Part shown: positions 19,282 to 28,681 of the stretch, piece by piece
Layout of the letters: every line of letters starts with the position of its first letter
Position numbering within the stretch: position 1 is the first letter of the stretch
Source: Pseudomonadota bacterium
GTDB lineage: Bacteria; Pseudomonadota; Gammaproteobacteria; Burkholderiales; Gallionellaceae
DNA length: 64,000 nucleotides
NCBI GenBank assembly: GCA_021782995.1
Contig: JAJXUI010000014.1
Span: forward strand, 1-64,000
Direction: 5' to 3'
The notes under the pieces: generated by a model
What the model was told of the DNA's origin: nothing
Seen by the model: only the letters and a program-made list of their open reading frames with translations
Database searches by the model: none
Program-made: the position numbers and the translations under genes

Positions 19282-20139
19282 CTATTTCCCTTCTGCGAGC
19301 AAATGACGGGTGATCGGTACGTATTTGTCGAGCCCGCTCATGTCTTTGACGGTGACTGGCAGGAACTCGCCAAAACCGGTGCTGGTAAAAAATTTTTCTC
19401 CTTCTTCACTCTTGCCGAATTTGAGCAATGCATTGTGCATAACAGCCATCATCTTGCCATGCAATCGCGGGTGCGCCATGAAAATCAGGTTGACATAGTC
19501 TCCGGTATCCAGCACAGGGGTCACCGAGTCGCGCAACTCGGGACTAACCTGTTGCAGTGCGCCGGGAGCGGAAACCGCTGCGGCGGCTTCACCGCTCTTG
19601 ACTGCCAGCAGGGCCGATTCAAAAGAAGGATATTCGGAAATGCTGATATTGCTGCCGTCATTCAGGCCATGTTCCTGCAACGCAGTCACGCAGATGATTG
19701 CAGCCAGCGACAGCCTGAATGGTACGGCGACGGTTTTCCCCTTCAGGTCTTCCAGGGTGCTGATTTCACCATTCCTTGCCACCATCACCAGCCCGCGGCC
19801 GCCTTTTGCATAACGCACCAGTGGGTTGAATTTGTTGTCCTGCTGCAGGAGTCGTGCAAAATGGGCGGGTGTGATCACCAGGTCAAAATCTCCATGCTGG
19901 GCATTCTGCAAAAACTGTCCGAACCCGTTTGCCGTGTATATCTTTACCGGTATGCCGAGGACATGCTCCAGATACTGGCGCATAGGCTCATAACTTTTGA
20001 CCAGGATGCGTGCACTCAGATAAGGCACTACGCCGATTTGCAGGGACCGCGGGTTGTCATCGGCAGCAAGGACGGGGACTGTGCCGGCAAACAAGAAAAA
20101 TATTGCCGTCAGAATTGCAGGTAACTTTGTCATCTTCAT
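19282..20139 (-). CDS. PhnD-like periplasmic substrate-binding protein
   Basis: Paralogue of the next gene in the operon, sharing the pattern VVPYLSARILVKSYEPMRQYLE and FDLVITPAHFARLLQQ. A signal peptide is visible (ILTAIFFLFAGTVPVLAA). At 285 aa it is full length for the family. The two intact copies diverge considerably, suggesting an old duplication and possibly different ligands. It is the middle gene of a three-protein set with no transporter subunits. Confidence 0.87.
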   Translation of the reverse strand: MKMTKLPAILTAIFFLFAGTVPVLAADDNPRSLQIGVVPYLSARILVKSYEPMRQYLEHVLGIPVKIYTANGFGQFLQNAQHGDFDLVITPAHFARLLQQDNKFNPLVRYAKGGRGLVMVARNGEISTLEDLKGKTVAVPFRLSLAAIICVTALQEHGLNDGSNISISEYPSFESALLAVKSGEAAAAVSAPGALQQVSPELRDSVTPVLDTGDYVNLIFMAHPRLHGKMMAVMHNALLKFGKSEEGEKFFTSTGFGEFLPVTVKDMSGLDKYVPITRHLLAEGK

Positions 20140-20227
20140 TTCTCCTGCCGGATTGGGATAAACTATTTCTTGACAAAATTATTGTCAAGTTCCTGTTTCA
20201 GCTTCACGCCAAGCGGTCACAGGCTTG

Positions 20228-21036
20228 TCATGTTGAGGGACTGACAAGGCTCAGTCCGTGATCGCCAATCCGGCGCATCAGTCTGATACCATCCGGTGTG
20301 TGGTTGGTAAAGTCAAGGATGGCCTTGCTGATCTGCTTGAGATGCGTCCTGTCCATTTGCGGGTTACCCATAAAGACGCTGCCGGGTAACGGCTGGTCGC
20401 AGGTATACGCAACTACAATCTGTTCCTGCATGGAAGCTGGTATCTGCCGGATTGCATGATCGGAAACGATGGCTGCATCTACATCTCCCGTGATCAGCAT
20501 ATTGACGGCAGATTTGTGGTCACCCATGTTATAAAGTTTGCATGCCTTGTCGGCATGGAGCCCTTCGGCCTTCAGCAGCTGTATGGCATATTGTGAAGTA
20601 ATCGATGTACTGTCAGTCATGTAATTTTCTTGACGGATAGCGCGGCGGGATCGTGGAGGGTGTGTCCGCTGGGCAGCAGGATGGCAGGCCGGGTGGGGTC
20701 ATCAGGTTGCAATAACGGACTATATCCATAGTTCGCCCAGGCCAGATAGGCAGCGTTGGCAATCGAGACGATGACGGGAAATTCGTATTGCTGGATGTGC
20801 AGGTAAAATGTCCGGTAGTCGGAGGCTGAAACAAGGCTGACCTGCCTGTGCAGAGGCGTTTTCAGTTGCTGTGTCAGCGGCGCGCAGTTCAAGTCCCGCG
20901 AGCACACGGGCAGGACAGGCGCAAATGCGATTTCCACTGCGCCGTCATCTGCCGCATGCAGAAGATGCATGGCCAGACAGGCAAGTAGAGCAAACAGGAA
21001 TGCATGTCGGTTCGCGCTCTTCATTATATTTACCAA
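20228..21036 (-). pseudogene. frameshifted PhnD-like binding protein
   Basis: Two overlapping frames together make one PhnD-like protein. The upstream frame (20617-21036) has a signal peptide and the N-terminal lobe, ending HDPAALSVKKIT-stop; the downstream frame (20228-20620) continues with TDSTSITSQYAIQLLKAEGL. Adding one base at the junction (~20617) gives a continuous KKITxTDSTSITS, which matches the strand-turn expected in the family. The frames overlap as ATGA, so a coupled split protein cannot be excluded, but no slippery heptamer is evident. It would be the first gene of the binding-protein/c-di-GMP operon. Confidence 0.7.
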
Positions 21037-21180
21037 TCATTCATCGATCTGGTAACTCATATGTGCAAGCACCCTATGAGCCGTGATAGTCCGGCTACTC
21101 CTTTTCAGCTGGTTTATACAGTAAACAGATTGTTCTTGGCAAATCTTAGAATTAGAAAATAATGATATTGCAACAATTAC

Positions 21181-23403
21181 TTATTTGATTCTCATGCCGG
21201 GCTGGGCGCCTGTGTCCGGGTGCAGGATGTAGAGGCCCGGTGCATCGCCCGATGCGGCCAGCACCATGCCTTCGGACATGCCGAATTTCATCTTGCGCGG
21301 CGCGAGGTTGGCCACCATCACGGTAAGTCTGCCTTGCAGCTGTTCAGGATCGTAGGCAGATTTGATGCCCGCAAATACCGTGCGTGGATTTTCCTCGCCG
21401 ATATCCAAAGTTAATTTGAGCAGTTTCTCGGCGCCTTCGACGTGCTCGGCGTTGACGATTTTCGCGACGCGCAGGTCGACTTTTGCGAAATCGTCTATTG
21501 TTATGTAATTATTTGTTTCCATTATATTATTTTCTTTCTTGCTGGTATCGTGTTGTTGCGCCTCGGCATGACGCTGCTGTGAGTGTGGTACGGGTGCTGG
21601 CTGCAGCGACGCCTTGTTGGCGTCCACCATTGCGGCGATCAGCTTGGGGTCGAGGCGGGTCATCAGGTGCTGGTACTCATTGATGGTGTGGTCGAGAAGG
21701 TCACAATCTAGCGAATTCCATGTTAGAACGTCTGTATTTAGAAACTCGCCTACTTTAGAAGCCGTAACTGGCAGTATAGGTGACAAATACGTTGTTATTG
21801 CCTTGAACATGTTTAAGGCCGTTGTGCATACTTCATGAAGGCGTGATAAATCTTCTTCTTTTTCCGATTTAGCCAGCTCCCAAGGTTTGAAATGATTTAC
21901 GTATGTATTGGCAACTTCCGCTAACTGCATTACAGCCCGAAGGGCTTTGCTGTAGTCTCGAGCTTCATAAAATTCTGCAATTTTGATTCGAGAAGCAATT
22001 ATGGTTTCACGAGCACCATCGAGTTTCTGTCCAATAGCCGAGGCATATAGATTAGCCTCAGCTTTTGTAATTGCCTGACCGAAACTTTCTAAAGCATCGC
22101 CATATTTAACGGTACGAAGCGCTGCGATATCACTATCGCTCATGCGACCCAACTTTCCGTTAAACCGTTTGGTAACAAACCCAGCGCACCGGCTAGCAAT
22201 GTTGATGTACTTACCTATCAGATCGCTGTTCACCTTGGCCACAAAATCTTCAAGGCTGAGGTCGAGGTCTTCCATCGTGCCGTTCAGTTTCGAGGCGTAG
22301 TAATAGCGCAGGTATTCGGTGTTCCTGATGTGATCGACATAGCTCTTCGCGGTGATGAAGGTGCCGCGCGATTTGCTCATCTTCTCGCCGTTTACGGTGA
22401 GGAAGCCGTGCGCAAATAATTTTGTCGGCGTGCGGAAACCGGCATGTTGCAGCATGGCCGGCCAGAACAGCGCGTGGAAATACAGGATGTCCTTGCCGAT
22501 GAAGTGGTACAGCTCGGCATCGGAACCTTGCTTCCAGTAGTCGTCAAAATTGATGCCTTTGGCGCTGCACAGTTTCTGGAAGCTGCCCATATAGCCCACC
22601 GGCGCATCCAGCCATACATAGAAATATTTGCCGGGCGCATCGGGAATTTCAAAGCCGAAGTAGGGCGCATCGCGCGAGATGTCCCAGTCGGTCAGCTTGT
22701 TGTCGCCTGCTTCGCCCAGCCATTCCTGCATCTTGTTGGCCGCTTCGGCTTGCAGCGTGCCGCTCTTGGTCCATTGCTGCAGGAACTGCTGGCAGCTGGG
22801 GGCGGAGAGTTTGAAGAAGTAGTGGTCGGATGCCTTCATCACCGGCTTGGCTCCGGAAACGGCTGAATACGGGTTGATCACTTCGGAAGTGGTGTAGGCC
22901 GCGCCGCACACTTCACAGTTGTCGCCATACTGGTCTTTGGCATGGCACTTGGGGCATTCGCCCTTGATGAAACGGTCCGGCAGGAACATTTGCTTCACCG
23001 GGTCGTAATACTGTTCGATTGAACGTTTTTCGATCAGGTTGGCATCGCGCAGTTTGTTGTAAATGGCATTGGCATGCTCGCGCGTCTCGGCTGAATTGGT
23101 CGAGCCGTAGTGGTCGAAATTCACATGGAAGGCGGAGAAGTCTTCAAAGTGCTCCTGCCATACGCGGGCGATCAGCTGTTCGGGCGTAATGCCTTCCTTT
23201 TCCGCGCGCAGCATCACCGGGGTGCCGTGGGTGTCGTCCGCGCACACATAGTGGCAGCTGTGGCCGCGCATTTTCTGGAAGCGCACCCAGATGTCGGTCT
23301 GGATATATTCCACCAGATGCCCCAGGTGAATGCTGCCATTGGCATAGGGCAGGGCGGAGGTGACCAGAATCTTTCGGGAGGCGGATTGAGTGCTGCGCGT
23401 CAT
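21181..23403 (-). CDS. metG: methionyl-tRNA synthetase
   Basis: Charges tRNA-Met. The class I HIGH-type motif appears in [17 protein letters not shown], zinc-binding Cys pairs in [18 protein letters not shown], and KMSKSRGT is intact. A C-terminal tRNA-binding OB domain ([13 protein letters not shown] onward) is joined by an AT-rich linker. I use ATG 23403 giving [11 protein letters not shown]; the longer ORF starts at a TTG without support. The segment ~21700-22230, covering the anticodon-binding helices, is near 40% GC against more than 50% around it, suggesting a recombined segment. 740 aa. Confidence 0.96.
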   Translation of the reverse strand: MTRSTQSASRKILVTSALPYANGSIHLGHLVEYIQTDIWVRFQKMRGHSCHYVCADDTHGTPVMLRAEKEGITPEQLIARVWQEHFEDFSAFHVNFDHYGSTNSAETREHANAIYNKLRDANLIEKRSIEQYYDPVKQMFLPDRFIKGECPKCHAKDQYGDNCEVCGAAYTTSEVINPYSAVSGAKPVMKASDHYFFKLSAPSCQQFLQQWTKSGTLQAEAANKMQEWLGEAGDNKLTDWDISRDAPYFGFEIPDAPGKYFYVWLDAPVGYMGSFQKLCSAKGINFDDYWKQGSDAELYHFIGKDILYFHALFWPAMLQHAGFRTPTKLFAHGFLTVNGEKMSKSRGTFITAKSYVDHIRNTEYLRYYYASKLNGTMEDLDLSLEDFVAKVNSDLIGKYINIASRCAGFVTKRFNGKLGRMSDSDIAALRTVKYGDALESFGQAITKAEANLYASAIGQKLDGARETIIASRIKIAEFYEARDYSKALRAVMQLAEVANTYVNHFKPWELAKSEKEEDLSRLHEVCTTALNMFKAITTYLSPILPVTASKVGEFLNTDVLTWNSLDCDLLDHTINEYQHLMTRLDPKLIAAMVDANKASLQPAPVPHSQQRHAEAQQHDTSKKENNIMETNNYITIDDFAKVDLRVAKIVNAEHVEGAEKLLKLTLDIGEENPRTVFAGIKSAYDPEQLQGRLTVMVANLAPRKMKFGMSEGMVLAASGDAPGLYILHPDTGAQPGMRIK

Positions 23404-23551
23404 GGCTGTATGTCCGTAAAGCAATAGAATAAGGGGCTATTGTAGCAAACTCGGCCATCACCTTGACTCCCAAAGGTCTCTGGTTGACGCTCAAAGGGCT
23501 CTGGGGGAGAAGATGGTGAAAACACTGTCGGGAAAAGGGGAGTCGTCAGAT

Positions 23552-23585
23552 ATATCCTACAAAAGTAGTCGGATTTAGGTAAAAT
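23552..23585 (+). promoter_or_regulatory. candidate IscR type 1 site and -10 box for apbC
   Basis: ATATCC-TACA-AAAG-TAGTC-GGATTT (23552-23576) closely follows the type 1 IscR operator pattern: AT-rich ends, CC/GG inside, and an inverted repeat around an A-rich centre, with the right half TAGTCGG essentially consensus. A -10 box TAAAAT lies at 23580-23585, so the site overlaps the -35 region, where IscR represses in E. coli. The downstream gene is an Fe-S carrier, which fits such control. Recognition is by eye. Confidence 0.5.
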
Positions 23586-23627
23586 TGGCGTTTTGGTTAG
23601 CTAGGCTAGATTTTCCCGGAGGTTTAA

Positions 23628-24722
23628 ATGGCTTTTACTGATGCAGATGTACAGAACGCGCTGAAGAATCTGATTGACCCGAATACGAAAAAGGATTTCG
23701 TTGCCGGCAAGTCGATCAAGAATGTCAAAGTGAGTGGCAGTGATGTGACACTGGACGTGGTGCTGGGTTATCCCGCCAAGAGTGTGTGGGGCGAGATCAA
23801 GGCCATGGTGGAAGATCACCTGAAGAAAAACCTGTCAGGTGCAGGCAAGGTCGAGGCAAATGTTTCCAGCAAGGTGGTGCCGCATGCGGTACAGCGTGGC
23901 GTGAAGCTGGTGGACGGTGTGAAGAACATCATCGCTGTGGCCAGCGGCAAGGGCGGCGTGGGCAAATCCACGACTGCGATCAATCTGGCGCTGGCGTTGT
24001 CCGCCGAGGGTGCAAAAGTCGGCATCCTGGATGCGGATATCTATGGCCCTTCACAGCCGACCATGCTGGGCGTCAAAGGCTCGCCGGTTTCCAATGATGG
24101 CAAGATGCTGGAGCCGATGATCGGACATGGCCTGCAGGCCATGTCGATCGGCTTCATGATCCCGAGCGACGACCAGGCGATGGTGTGGCGTGGTCCAATG
24201 GTGACGCAGGCACTGGAGCAGCTGCTGAACCAGACGCGCTGGGACAACCTGGATTACCTGGTGGTCGATATGCCGCCAGGCACCGGCGACGTGCAACTGA
24301 CCCTGGCGCAAAAAGTGCCGGTGACCGGTGCAGTGATCGTCACCACGCCGCAGGATATTGCGCTGATGGATGCGCGCAAGGGACTGAAGATGTTCGAGAA
24401 GGTGGATATCAAGATCCTTGGCATCGTGGAAAACATGAGCACGCATATCTGTTCCAAGTGCGGCCATGAAGAACATATCTTCGGTAGCGGTGGCGGCGAG
24501 AAAATGTGTGCCGACTACAACGTCGAATTCCTTGGCGGCTTGCCGCTGGATATCAATATCCGCATGCAGGCCGATGCGGGTGCGCCGACCGTGGTGACCG
24601 AGCCGGATGGCAATATCGCCAAGGTGTACAAACAGATCGCGCGCCGCGTAGCGGTGAAAATTGCAGATATGGCCCAGGATCATAGTGCGGCGTTCCCCAA
24701 GATCGTCGTAAAAAGCACATAA
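23628..24722 (+). CDS. apbC: iron-sulfur cluster carrier ATPase (Mrp/ApbC)
   Basis: P-loop protein that binds and delivers Fe-S clusters. An N-terminal MIP18/DUF59-like domain (~1-90) precedes the Mrp NTPase with the deviant Walker A GKGGVGKST and the switch VVDMPPGTGD. The cluster-binding CxxC is CSKCGHEEH. Length of 364 aa is normal. A strong ribosome binding site (GGAGGT) precedes the ATG, and a possible IscR operator lies about 50 bp upstream. Confidence 0.95.
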   Translation: MAFTDADVQNALKNLIDPNTKKDFVAGKSIKNVKVSGSDVTLDVVLGYPAKSVWGEIKAMVEDHLKKNLSGAGKVEANVSSKVVPHAVQRGVKLVDGVKNIIAVASGKGGVGKSTTAINLALALSAEGAKVGILDADIYGPSQPTMLGVKGSPVSNDGKMLEPMIGHGLQAMSIGFMIPSDDQAMVWRGPMVTQALEQLLNQTRWDNLDYLVVDMPPGTGDVQLTLAQKVPVTGAVIVTTPQDIALMDARKGLKMFEKVDIKILGIVENMSTHICSKCGHEEHIFGSGGGEKMCADYNVEFLGGLPLDINIRMQADAGAPTVVTEPDGNIAKVYKQIARRVAVKIADMAQDHSAAFPKIVVKST

Positions 24723-24755
24723 ACTGTTATAAATTTTGGGCAGAGGCGGTAAACT

Positions 24756-24792
24756 AAGTCCTTTCTCCTGTTAGGGGGAAAGGACTTTTAAC
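24756..24792 (+). terminator. intrinsic terminator after apbC
   Basis: AAGTCCTTTCTCC pairs with GGGGAAAGGACTT with one wobble, followed by TTTTAACTTT. It separates apbC from the REP-like repeat and dcd. Confidence 0.85.
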
Positions 24793-24807
24793 TTTATAGT
24801 CATACCT

Positions 24808-24880
24808 GCAGGTCGGGTTAGCGTAGCGTAACCCGACATTTATGATCGTCGGGCTACGCTACGCTAACCCGACCTACGTT
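24808..24880 (+). repeat. REP/BIME-like inverted repeat pair
   Basis: Two near-identical units in opposite orientation around a ~10-bp centre. The left arm reads GGTCGGGTTAGCGTAGCG and continues TAACCCGAC; the right arm is its reverse complement with about one mismatch. Each unit is itself palindromic. This matches the look of widespread proteobacterial REP elements. It ends about 10 bp before the dcd start and may form a large hairpin. Confidence 0.85.
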
Positions 24881-24889
24881 GAGGACGAA

Positions 24890-25456
24890 ATGAGTATCAA
24901 ATCGGACAAGTGGATACGCCGCATGGCGGAGCAGCACGGCATGATCGAACCATTCGAGCCTGGCCAGGTCAAGGAAGTGGATGGCAAGCGTATCGTTTCT
25001 TATGGTACGTCCAGCTATGGCTACGACATCCGCTGTTCCACCGAATTCAAGCTGTTCACCAATATCAACAGCACGATCGTCGACCCGAAAAATTTTGATC
25101 CTAGCTCCTTTGTCGAGGTCAACAACGATTTCTGCATCATTCCGCCGAACTCCTTTGCGCTGGCGCGCACGGTGGAATATTTCCGCATTCCGCGCAATGT
25201 GCTGACTGTGTGCCTGGGCAAGAGTACCTATGCGCGTTGCGGCATCATCGTGAATGTGACGCCATTCGAGCCGGAATGGGAAGGTTATGTGACACTGGAA
25301 TTTTCCAACACCACACCGCTGCCGGCCAAGATTTATGCCAATGAAGGTGTGGCGCAGGTGCTGTTTTTCGAGTCGGATGAGGTGTGCGAGACATCCTATA
25401 AAGACCGTGGCGGCAAATATCAGGGGCAGCATGGAGTGACGCTGCCAAAAATGTGA
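24890..25456 (+). CDS. dcd: dCTP deaminase
   Basis: Deaminates dCTP to dUTP, feeding thymidylate synthesis (thyA lies in this window). The protein begins [22 protein letters not shown], as expected, with the dUTPase-fold core [13 protein letters not shown] and the catalytic Glu region [21 protein letters not shown] use ATG 24890 (188 aa, GAGGA upstream); the longer ORF would translate the REP-like repeat. Confidence 0.96.
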   Translation: MSIKSDKWIRRMAEQHGMIEPFEPGQVKEVDGKRIVSYGTSSYGYDIRCSTEFKLFTNINSTIVDPKNFDPSSFVEVNNDFCIIPPNSFALARTVEYFRIPRNVLTVCLGKSTYARCGIIVNVTPFEPEWEGYVTLEFSNTTPLPAKIYANEGVAQVLFFESDEVCETSYKDRGGKYQGQHGVTLPKM

Positions 25457-25765
25457 GTTGGAAATTTCAGCCTTGCTTCGGTGGTGTTTGATTTTATTAA
25501 GTTTTTTTCTGAAATAACTTTACACAGCAGGCGGCAAATCTGCGACAATGCGCGCCATTGCAGCCAGGTGGCTGCATTTTCATTTGCGCGCTAAAACTGC
25601 GTAAGGGTTGTCGAGTCTACCCAAAAGCTGAAATTCTGTTAGTTGCGTCATCAGATTGCCCTGGGGGCAATATTGAGTCTGTGCAGAAATTGGAATTCGC
25701 ATAAGGTAAATATTTTGCAGAATATTGTGAACGTCGGAAAGTGAATTCACTAATTGGGAGTGGCC
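25457..25765 (+). other. intergenic leader before decarboxylase gene
   Basis: About 309 bp without a credible gene. TTTACA (25519) and GACAAT (25544) form a possible promoter with over-long 19-bp spacing. Downstream, CAGCCAGGTGGCTG is followed by a T-rich stretch, and ATTGCCCTGGGGGCAAT makes a 7-bp hairpin. This may be a structured leader, but I recognise no known element. Confidence 0.35.
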
Positions 25766-28015
25766 ATGAAATTTAATTTCCCCATCATCATTATCGACGA
25801 GGATTTTCGTGCGGAAAACGCCAGTGGTATCGGCATACGCGCGCTGGCCGAGGCGATCCAGAAAGAGGGCATCGAGGTGCTGGGGGTGACCAGCTACGGG
25901 GACCTGTCTTCGTTTGCGCAGCAGCAGAGCCGCGCATCGGCCTTCCTGCTGTCGATCGATGATGAGGAATTCGGTGGCGGCAGCCATGAAGAAACAGAAC
26001 ATGCGCTGAAAACCCTGCGCGCCTTTGTTGCCGAGATACGCCACAAGAATGCCGACATTCCCATCTACCTGTATGGCGAAACCCGTACTTCGCGCCACAT
26101 CCCGAACGACATCCTGCGCGAGTTGCATGGCTTCATCCACATGCATGAAGATACCCCGGAATTCGTCGCGCGTCATATCATCCGTGAAGCGCGCGCTTAC
26201 CTGGATTCATTGGCGCCGCCGTTCTTCCGCGCGCTGGTCGGTTATGCGCAGGATGGTTCCTACTCCTGGCACTGCCCCGGACACTCCGGCGGCGTGGCCT
26301 TTTTGAAATCGCCGGTAGGGCGGATGTTCCACCAGTTTTTTGGCGAAAACATGCTGCGCGCCGACGTGTGCAATGCGGTGGACGAGCTGGGACAATTGCT
26401 GGATCACACCGGCCCGGTAGCGGCTTCCGAGCTGAATGCGGCGCGCATCTTCAATTCCGACCACCTGTTCTTCGTCACCAACGGCACCTCCACGTCAAAC
26501 AAGATCGTGTGGCATTCAACCGTTGCGCCGGACGACATCGTGGTGGTGGACCGCAACTGCCACAAGTCCATCCTGCATGCGATCATGATGACTGGCGCAG
26601 TGCCGGTGTTCCTGACCCCGACGCGGAACAATTACGGCATCATCGGCCCGATTCCACAGTCCGAGTTCGACATGGCCAATATCCAGAAGAAGATCGATGC
26701 GAACCCTTTCATCAAGGACAAGCAGCGCAAGCCGCGCATCCTCACCATCACGCAGAGTACCTATGACGGTGTGCTGTACAACGTGGAAACGATCAAGCAG
26801 ATGCTGGACGGCAAGATCGACACATTGCATTTTGACGAAGCCTGGCTGCCGCACGCTGCCTTCCACGAGTTTTACAGGGACATGCATGCAATCGGTGCCA
26901 ACCGCAAGCGCACGAAAGAGTCGATGATCTTCTCCACGCAGTCCACGCACAAATTGCTGGCCGGCCTGTCGCAGGCCTCGCAGATTCTGGTGCAGGACAG
27001 CGAGGAAAAGAAGCTGGACCGTGATTGCTTCAACGAGGCCTACCTGATGCACACCTCTACCAGCCCGCAATACGCGATCATTGCCTCGTGCGACGTGGCG
27101 GCGGCAATGATGGAGCCACCGGGCGGCACCGCACTGGTGGAAGAATCCATCGCCGAAGCGCTGGATTTCCGCCGTGCGATGCGCAAGGTGGAAGGCGATT
27201 TCAGCAATGAATGGTGGTTCAAGGTGTGGGGACCGGACTACCTGGTCGAAGAAGGCATGGCCTCGCGCGATGACTGGATGCTGAGCGCGGATGACCGCTG
27301 GCATGGCTTCGGCAAGCTGGCCAAAGGCTTCAACATGCTGGACCCGATCAAGGCCACGGTGATTACGCCGGGACTGGAGGTAGAGGGCGATTTCGCCGAC
27401 ACCGGCATCCCGGCGGCGATTGTCACCAAATACCTGGCCGAACACGGTGTGGTGGTGGAAAAGTGTGGCCTGTATTCCTTCTTCATCATGTTCACCATCG
27501 GCATCACCAAGGGGCGCTGGAACACGATGGTGACCGAGCTGCAGCAGTTCAAGGATGACTACGACAAGAACCAGCCGCTGTGGCGCATCCTGCCGGAATT
27601 CATTGCCAAGAATCCGCGCTATGAAAAGATCGGCCTGCGCGATTTGTGCAACCAGATTCACGGCATCTACAAGGCCAACGATGTGGCGCGCCTGACCACC
27701 GAGATGTACCTGTCTGACATGGTGCCGGCGATGAAGCCATCCGATGCCTTCGCCAAGATGGCGCATGGCGAAATCGAGCGGGTGCTGATCGATGAGCTTG
27801 AAGGGCGTGTGACCGCAGTGTTGCTGACGCCTTATCCACCCGGCATACCATTGCTGATACCGGGCGAACGCTTCAACAAGACGATCGTGAACTACCTCAA
27901 GTTCGCGCGTGCATTCAACCTGCAATTCCCGGGTTTTGAAACCGATATTCACGGGCTGGTCTCGGAGAAGGTGCAAGGCGAGCGGGTTTACTATGTCGAC
28001 TGTGTGAAAGACTGA
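25766..28015 (+). CDS. arginine/lysine/ornithine decarboxylase, PLP-dependent class I
   Basis: Large fold-type-I decarboxylase related to AdiA, LdcC and SpeC, producing a polyamine or its precursor (agmatine, cadaverine or putrescine) with release of CO2. An N-terminal receiver-like wing domain (~1-135) precedes the PLP domain; the Schiff-base Lys lies in QSTHKLLAGLSQAS, and HFDEAWLPHAAF contributes PLP contacts. At 749 aa it is closest to biodegradative arginine decarboxylase in length, so arginine is my preferred substrate, with lysine or ornithine possible. ATG 25766 with GGGAG upstream is chosen over the TTG at 25754. Confidence 0.9.
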   Translation: MKFNFPIIIIDEDFRAENASGIGIRALAEAIQKEGIEVLGVTSYGDLSSFAQQQSRASAFLLSIDDEEFGGGSHEETEHALKTLRAFVAEIRHKNADIPIYLYGETRTSRHIPNDILRELHGFIHMHEDTPEFVARHIIREARAYLDSLAPPFFRALVGYAQDGSYSWHCPGHSGGVAFLKSPVGRMFHQFFGENMLRADVCNAVDELGQLLDHTGPVAASELNAARIFNSDHLFFVTNGTSTSNKIVWHSTVAPDDIVVVDRNCHKSILHAIMMTGAVPVFLTPTRNNYGIIGPIPQSEFDMANIQKKIDANPFIKDKQRKPRILTITQSTYDGVLYNVETIKQMLDGKIDTLHFDEAWLPHAAFHEFYRDMHAIGANRKRTKESMIFSTQSTHKLLAGLSQASQILVQDSEEKKLDRDCFNEAYLMHTSTSPQYAIIASCDVAAAMMEPPGGTALVEESIAEALDFRRAMRKVEGDFSNEWWFKVWGPDYLVEEGMASRDDWMLSADDRWHGFGKLAKGFNMLDPIKATVITPGLEVEGDFADTGIPAAIVTKYLAEHGVVVEKCGLYSFFIMFTIGITKGRWNTMVTELQQFKDDYDKNQPLWRILPEFIAKNPRYEKIGLRDLCNQIHGIYKANDVARLTTEMYLSDMVPAMKPSDAFAKMAHGEIERVLIDELEGRVTAVLLTPYPPGIPLLIPGERFNKTIVNYLKFARAFNLQFPGFETDIHGLVSEKVQGERVYYVDCVKD

Positions 28016-28074
28016 GCGACTGGATGGTGTGAAGCATTGAGCCGTTTACAGTTCAGGTAAAGCTCATGGTAATG

Positions 28075-28101
28075 AAAACGGGCGCCTCGGCGCCCGTTTT
28101 T
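28075..28101. terminator. bidirectional intrinsic terminator
   Basis: AAAACGGGCGCC and GGCGCCCGTTTT form a perfect 12-bp stem with T-runs on both strands. It lies between the convergent decarboxylase gene and the small Asp/Lys/Arg-rich gene. Confidence 0.9.
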
Positions 28102-28120
28102 CTGGCAAGCAATAAGTTGC

Positions 28121-28525
28121 TTATCTGCCTGGTCCCACCCCGCCTCCGGGTCCCATGCCGCTTCCGGGGCGCATCATGCCACCACGAGCTGGCGGTTCAT
28201 CAGGCAGGGTAATGCCTTTCTCCTTGGCGCGCTCCTGCATTTTTTTGTGGTGCTCGAGACGAAATTGTTCGCGTTCCTTTGCGGTTTTCAGGGTGCGGAC
28301 TCGATTGCGATATTCCAGGCGCTCTTCCTCGGTCATCAGGTTATAGCCATAAATTCGATCATTGGTGCGAGTCTGCAGCTTGTCCCGGGTTTTGTCCTGG
28401 GTTTTGTCTTTGGTCTGATCCTGTGTTCTGTCCCTGTCCTGGTCTTTGTCATCTGCCACGGACAGCTGTGCCCATGCCAGCAGACTGGTCGCCAGCAATG
28501 CTGCAATCAATGCTCGAAATTTCAT
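28121..28525 (-). CDS. small secreted charged protein, unknown function
   Basis: Begins with a clear signal peptide (LIAALLATSLLAWAQLSVA), so it should be exported to the periplasm. The mature part opens with a low-complexity Asp/Lys/Gln/Arg/Thr repeat (DKDQDRDRTQDQTKDKTQDK), then a helical Glu/Arg-rich stretch with MTEEERLEYRNRVRTLKT, and ends in a Gly/Pro/Met-rich tail. I do not recognise a characterised family. The repeat may vary in length by slippage. Confidence 0.75.
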   Translation of the reverse strand: MKFRALIAALLATSLLAWAQLSVADDKDQDRDRTQDQTKDKTQDKTRDKLQTRTNDRIYGYNLMTEEERLEYRNRVRTLKTAKEREQFRLEHHKKMQERAKEKGITLPDEPPARGGMMRPGSGMGPGGGVGPGR

Positions 28526-28681
28526 ATATGCCTCCTGAAAGGGTGAAAGAAAATTGCGTCACACGCCATACACGACGCACGATGCATGTCAATTATTCAC
28601 CTCATCCAGCGCATGCGCAACGTAATTTGAACTACAGTATCCGACTACAGTCGAATTGCAATATATTGAATATATTAATAT

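Noticed and set aside
26516-27976. 486-aa minus-strand ORF opposite the decarboxylase
   Set aside because: Antisense shadow of a well-supported enzyme gene.
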